Source: Aureimonas pseudogalii (GTDB taxonomy: Bacteria > Pseudomonadota > Alphaproteobacteria > Rhizobiales > Rhizobiaceae). From it: a stretch of 64,000 bases of DNA. The notes under the pieces were generated by a model, which did no database searches, was not told where the DNA came from, and saw only the letters and a program-made list of their open reading frames with translations. The translations under genes were made by a program, and so were the position numbers. The stretch covers positions 186,001 to 250,000 of the forward strand of contig NZ_JACIEK010000002.1 of the NCBI RefSeq assembly GCF_014196835.1, written 5' to 3'. The first letter of the stretch is position 1. The number at the start of each line of letters is the position of its first letter. This document shows positions 61,582 to 64,000 of this stretch, one piece after another.

Positions 61582-62403
61582 TCAGACGCGCGCGAAGGCG
61601 GCGAGATCGGTGGTCAGGCGCTCCTGCTCGGTGTGGTGCAGGCCGTGGGGCGCCCCCTCATAGGTCTTGAGATGTGCGCCGGCGATGAGCTTGGCCGCCT
61701 TCTCGCCGGAAACCTCGAAGGGCACGGTGGCGTCCTTCGTGCCGTGAATCACCAGCGTCGGCACGGTGAAGGCCTTCATGTCGGCGCGGAAGTCGGTGGT
61801 GGAGAACGCCTTCACGCAGGCGATCGTGGAGCGCAGCGAGGCCTGCAGCGCGAGGTTCTGCGTCCAGGCGAGATAGTCCGACGAGATCGAGAAGTTCAGG
61901 AGCCCGACGCCGTAGAACTGCTTGCCGAAGGAGGCGAGGAAGGCCGGCCGGTCCTTTTCGAGATCGGCGATGAAGCCGTCGAAGACGGAACCGTCGACGC
62001 CGTCCGGGTTGCTCTCGTCCTTCAGGAGGTATGGCGTCACCGCCGAGACGAGCACGGCCTTGCCGACGCGCTTGCCGCCGTGGCGCGACATGTAGCGAGC
62101 GACCTCGCCGCCGCCCATCGAGAAGCCGACGAGGACTGCGTTGTCGAGATCGAGGTGCTCGAGCAACGCCGCCAGATCGTCGGCGAACGTGTCGTAGTCG
62201 TAGCCGGTGCCGGGCTGCGACGAGCGGCCGAAGCCGCGCCGGTCGTAGGAGACGACGCGGAAGCCTTGGTCCACCAGCTTGTCGGCCTGGTAGTCCCACA
62301 TGTCGGCATTGAGCGGCCAGCCGTGGATGAGGACGATCGGGCGGCCTTGGCCCCAGTCCTTGTAATAGAGATCGACGCCGTCTTTCGTCGTGAGGATGGT
62401 CAT
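61582..62403 (-). CDS. Alpha/beta hydrolase, cofactor-free haloperoxidase/esterase type
   Basis: A 273-residue alpha/beta-hydrolase closely resembling bacterial non-haem chloroperoxidases and esterases. It starts MTILTTKDGVDLYYKDWGQG and has the oxyanion segment IVLIHGWPLNADMW. The nucleophile Ser lies in LVGFSMGGGEVARY (about residue 95), the catalytic Asp in VIHGTKDATVPF (about 226) and His in EGAPHGLHHTEQ (about 255). No signal peptide. The substrate cannot be assigned; perhydrolase, lactonase or esterase activity is possible. The start at 62403 is preferred over the longer frame from 62442, which adds a Pro-rich lead. Confidence 0.88.
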   Translation of the reverse strand: MTILTTKDGVDLYYKDWGQGRPIVLIHGWPLNADMWDYQADKLVDQGFRVVSYDRRGFGRSSQPGTGYDYDTFADDLAALLEHLDLDNAVLVGFSMGGGEVARYMSRHGGKRVGKAVLVSAVTPYLLKDESNPDGVDGSVFDGFIADLEKDRPAFLASFGKQFYGVGLLNFSISSDYLAWTQNLALQASLRSTIACVKAFSTTDFRADMKAFTVPTLVIHGTKDATVPFEVSGEKAAKLIAGAHLKTYEGAPHGLHHTEQERLTTDLAAFARV

Positions 62404-62507
62404 GCCGCGTGGCTCCTTCGAAGGGCTTGGTCCCGGAGGCAATGGATCGCGTGCGAGACAGTTCCGTCACAGGGGGCATGTGGCGCGCCCGGCCGAGGCC
62501 GCACGCG

Positions 62508-62541
62508 AAAAAGCCCGGGCGCCTTACGGCACCCGGGCTTT
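62508..62541 (-). terminator. Intrinsic terminator of the mipA-like gene
   Basis: AAAGCCCGGG pairs with CCCGGGCTTT, with an inner GCC/GGC stem and a TTAC loop. On the minus strand the exit is TTTTTCGCG. It lies 22 bp after the stop of the outer-membrane protein gene. Confidence 0.93.
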
Positions 62542-62562
62542 CGAGAACGAGCGACGCGTCGC

Positions 62563-63423
62563 TTAGAAGAGGTCGAGCGAGAAGCGCTTCGACAGGCCGA
62601 TGCCGGCGAAGAACTGGTCTTCCTTGCCGATCTTCACGATCGGGGAATCCTCGGCGTCACCGATCATCCGCTCGTAGGCGGCGTTGGCGTTGAGGAACCA
62701 GTCCGGGCGGAACTCGTAGCGCGCGGACGCCGCGGCGCCCACCGACTTGAAGCCCGAGCCCGCGTCGTAGGGCGAGAGGCGGCCGAAGGAGGCGAGGCTC
62801 TCGATCGGCGTCACCGAGAAGTAGGTGCTCATGTACTCGGCCGAGGCGAAGGTGGTGCGCGGGCCGAGCTTCAGCGTCCACTGCTCGTTGGGGCGGGAGA
62901 TGAAGTCGACGCCGGCGCCGCCGACGAAGCCCTCGGCCTCGCCGAACGCATAGCGCGCCTCGCCGTAGATCTCGGCGCTGAAGGTCTCGTAGACCGGGAA
63001 TTCGTAGCCGGCGCGAAGGCCGAGCTGGTAGGTCTCGTCGAGCGCGCGGGTGCCGAAGAGCTCCGGATAGTCGGCGGCGTTGCGCTTGTCGATGAAGCGG
63101 AATGACGGCGAGATCTTGAAGCCGCCGTAGCTCTCGTTCGGCGAGCCGATGGCGCCGAGGCCGGGGATGTTGAGATACTGCAGCGCGAAGATCGGGTAGC
63201 CGGAGACGATGTAGTCGCTGGCGCCCTCGTAGGCGGGCTGCGTGGAGACGCCGCCGCCGAGCTCGATGATGAGATCGGCATTGTTGACGATGGCGACCTC
63301 GCTCGTGTCGACGGTGGCGACCGCGTCGGCGGCAAGCGCGGGAACGGCGGTCGAGCCCAGAAGGGCGGCGACGAGAAGGGCGGTGCGCGTGGTCACGGCG
63401 GCAGGCTCCGGAAGGAATGTCAT
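62563..63423 (-). CDS. MipA/OmpV family outer-membrane protein
   Basis: A 286-residue beta-barrel protein with a Sec signal peptide (residues about 10-32, LLVAALLGSTAVPALAAD). It carries IIELGGGVSTQPAYEGASDY, the conserved G-x-G-x-x-x-P-x-Y-x-G-S start of MipA/OmpV, and ends with phenylalanine (SKRFSLDLF), the beta-barrel C-terminal signal. MipA scaffolds MltA and PBP1B in E. coli, and OmpV-like proteins serve as porins or adhesins. A link to the neighbouring PBP1A gene is tempting but unproven. The ATG at 63423 gives a plausible lead; a GTG ten codons later would also leave a complete signal. Confidence 0.88.
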   Translation of the reverse strand: MTFLPEPAAVTTRTALLVAALLGSTAVPALAADAVATVDTSEVAIVNNADLIIELGGGVSTQPAYEGASDYIVSGYPIFALQYLNIPGLGAIGSPNESYGGFKISPSFRFIDKRNAADYPELFGTRALDETYQLGLRAGYEFPVYETFSAEIYGEARYAFGEAEGFVGGAGVDFISRPNEQWTLKLGPRTTFASAEYMSTYFSVTPIESLASFGRLSPYDAGSGFKSVGAAASARYEFRPDWFLNANAAYERMIGDAEDSPIVKIGKEDQFFAGIGLSKRFSLDLF

Positions 63424-63654
63424 GGTGTCTTGTGCACCATTGTCGGAAGGGTGGGGCAACATTCAATCGCCGAGGCCCCGCAGCGCGGCACTCGGAAGCG
63501 CCGCTGTTGCCCGTTGGGCACGAAACCCGTCGGTAACCGATCGATGGCGACCCATCACGCCTCGGTGATCACCCGCTTCGCGCGATTGCGGCGGCGGGCC
63601 GCCTCGCTAGGGTGGCGGACGGTGCCGGGAGGGCATCGCTTCGGGAGAACCACG

Positions 63655-64000
63655 ATGGTGAAACGACGGACCCTCATCGCCGGCGCGCTGGCCGGCACGA
63701 TGCTGGCGCTCGGCGCGGCGAGTTCCTTCGCACAGGACTATCCCGCCAAGCCGGTGACGCTCGTGGTACCCTTCGCGGCCGGCGGCTCCACCGATCTCGT
63801 GGCGCGCACGCTCGCCCAGCGCATGAGCGAGTCGCTCGGCCAGCAGGTGCTCGTCGACAACAAGGGCGGGGCGGGCGGCAATCTCGGCGCGAGCTTCGTG
63901 AAACAGGCGGCGCCCGACGGCTACACGATCCTGATGGGCACGATCGCGACCCACGCGCTCGTCGCCTCGCTCTACGCCAAGCCCCCCTTCGATCCCGAAA
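63655..64000 (+). CDS. TctC-like tripartite tricarboxylate transporter binding protein (cut by window edge)
   Basis: The first 115 codons of a periplasmic Bug/TctC-family binding protein. A signal peptide (MVKRRTLIAGALAGTMLALG, cleavage about SSFAQ) is followed by DYPAKPVTLVVPFAAGGSTD, the near-invariant Bug opening. LGQQVLVDNKGGAGGNLGAS and APDGYTILMGTIATHA continue the fold. Such proteins bind carboxylates or related small molecules for TctAB-type transporters; no partner is visible within the window. GGGAG stands 9 bases before the ATG. The C-terminal two thirds lie beyond the window. Confidence 0.88.
   Translation, partial: MVKRRTLIAGALAGTMLALGAASSFAQDYPAKPVTLVVPFAAGGSTDLVARTLAQRMSESLGQQVLVDNKGGAGGNLGASFVKQAAPDGYTILMGTIATHALVASLYAKPPFDPE

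Overview
This window is high-GC chromosomal DNA from an alphaproteobacterium, most likely of the order Hyphomicrobiales (Rhizobiales). The pointers are the TPP-riboswitch/ThiXY/TenA pyrimidine-salvage operon, a ROK-regulated Frc-type sugar ABC transporter, the RegB/RegA (ActS/ActR) redox pair, MmcB, tandem PmtA-type phospholipid N-methyltransferases, UDP-sulfoquinovose synthase, a FixR-like SDR, and DUF2171/DUF2934/DUF3618 proteins. I cannot resolve the genus. No tRNA, rRNA, CRISPR array, phage or insertion sequence was seen. The content is mostly core and metabolic, with a few accessory items: a toxin-antitoxin pair and palindromic or mosaic repeats.

Layout. 1-572: lrgB (cut by the window edge) and lrgA. 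694-4872: a minus-strand thiamin-precursor salvage operon (TPP riboswitch, thiX, thiY, thiD, TenA_E, TenA_C) joined by 4-bp stop/start overlaps. 5.3-9 kb: small DUF2171 and DUF2934 genes, kup (K+ uptake) and a small basic protein. 9-11.8 kb: a soluble globin-coupled chemotaxis transducer and an ethanolamine-type permease. 11.9-16.3 kb: a glycine betaine/choline-type ABC importer (proVWX) with a GlxA-type AraC regulator and a cluster of GCATGC palindromes upstream of it. 16.5-18.8 kb: a GT4 glycosyltransferase divergent from sqdB (sulfolipid synthesis). 18.8-22.3 kb: an IsdG/ABM-type protein, MltB-like transglycosylase, a glutathione S-transferase and a catalase-family protein. 22.6-28.5 kb: a complete oligopeptide-type ABC importer (oppABCDF). 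28.7-29.1 kb: a DUF1902/HicA toxin-antitoxin pair. 29.2-33.7 kb: frcBCA with divergent ROK regulator and a perfect 12-bp inverted repeat between them.

33.7-41 kb: periplasmic 5'-nucleotidase, malate synthase G, a 176-bp mosaic repeat, a YqaA/DedA protein, a ceramidase-like membrane protein, purC and an L,D-transpeptidase lipoprotein. 41.2-47.2 kb: a MerR regulator, mmcB with a LexA-like box, regBA, and hrpB, whose real start appears to be non-canonical. 47.4-53.5 kb: DUF1345 protein, FixR-like SDR, the second copy of the mosaic repeat, HdeD-like protein, FMN reductase, two PmtA-type methyltransferases and dnaJ. 53.9-58.5 kb: dnaK with an RpoH-type promoter, then a plus-strand envelope cluster that starts with a 24-residue membrane peptide. 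58.6-64 kb: PBP1A, an alpha/beta hydrolase, a MipA/OmpV outer-membrane protein and the start of a TctC-like binding protein.

Themes. Several modules concern nutrient scavenging (thiamin pyrimidine, betaine, peptides, sugars, nucleotides) and membrane or envelope remodelling (sulfolipid, phosphatidylcholine, ceramidase-like protein, holin-X/DUF3618 cluster, PBP1A, LDT, MltB). TTG start codons, often embedded in TTGA stop/start overlaps, recur throughout. The most unusual structure is the inverted pair of mosaic repeats at 37.7 and 49.5 kb, whose central hairpins differ in sequence but keep their pairing.
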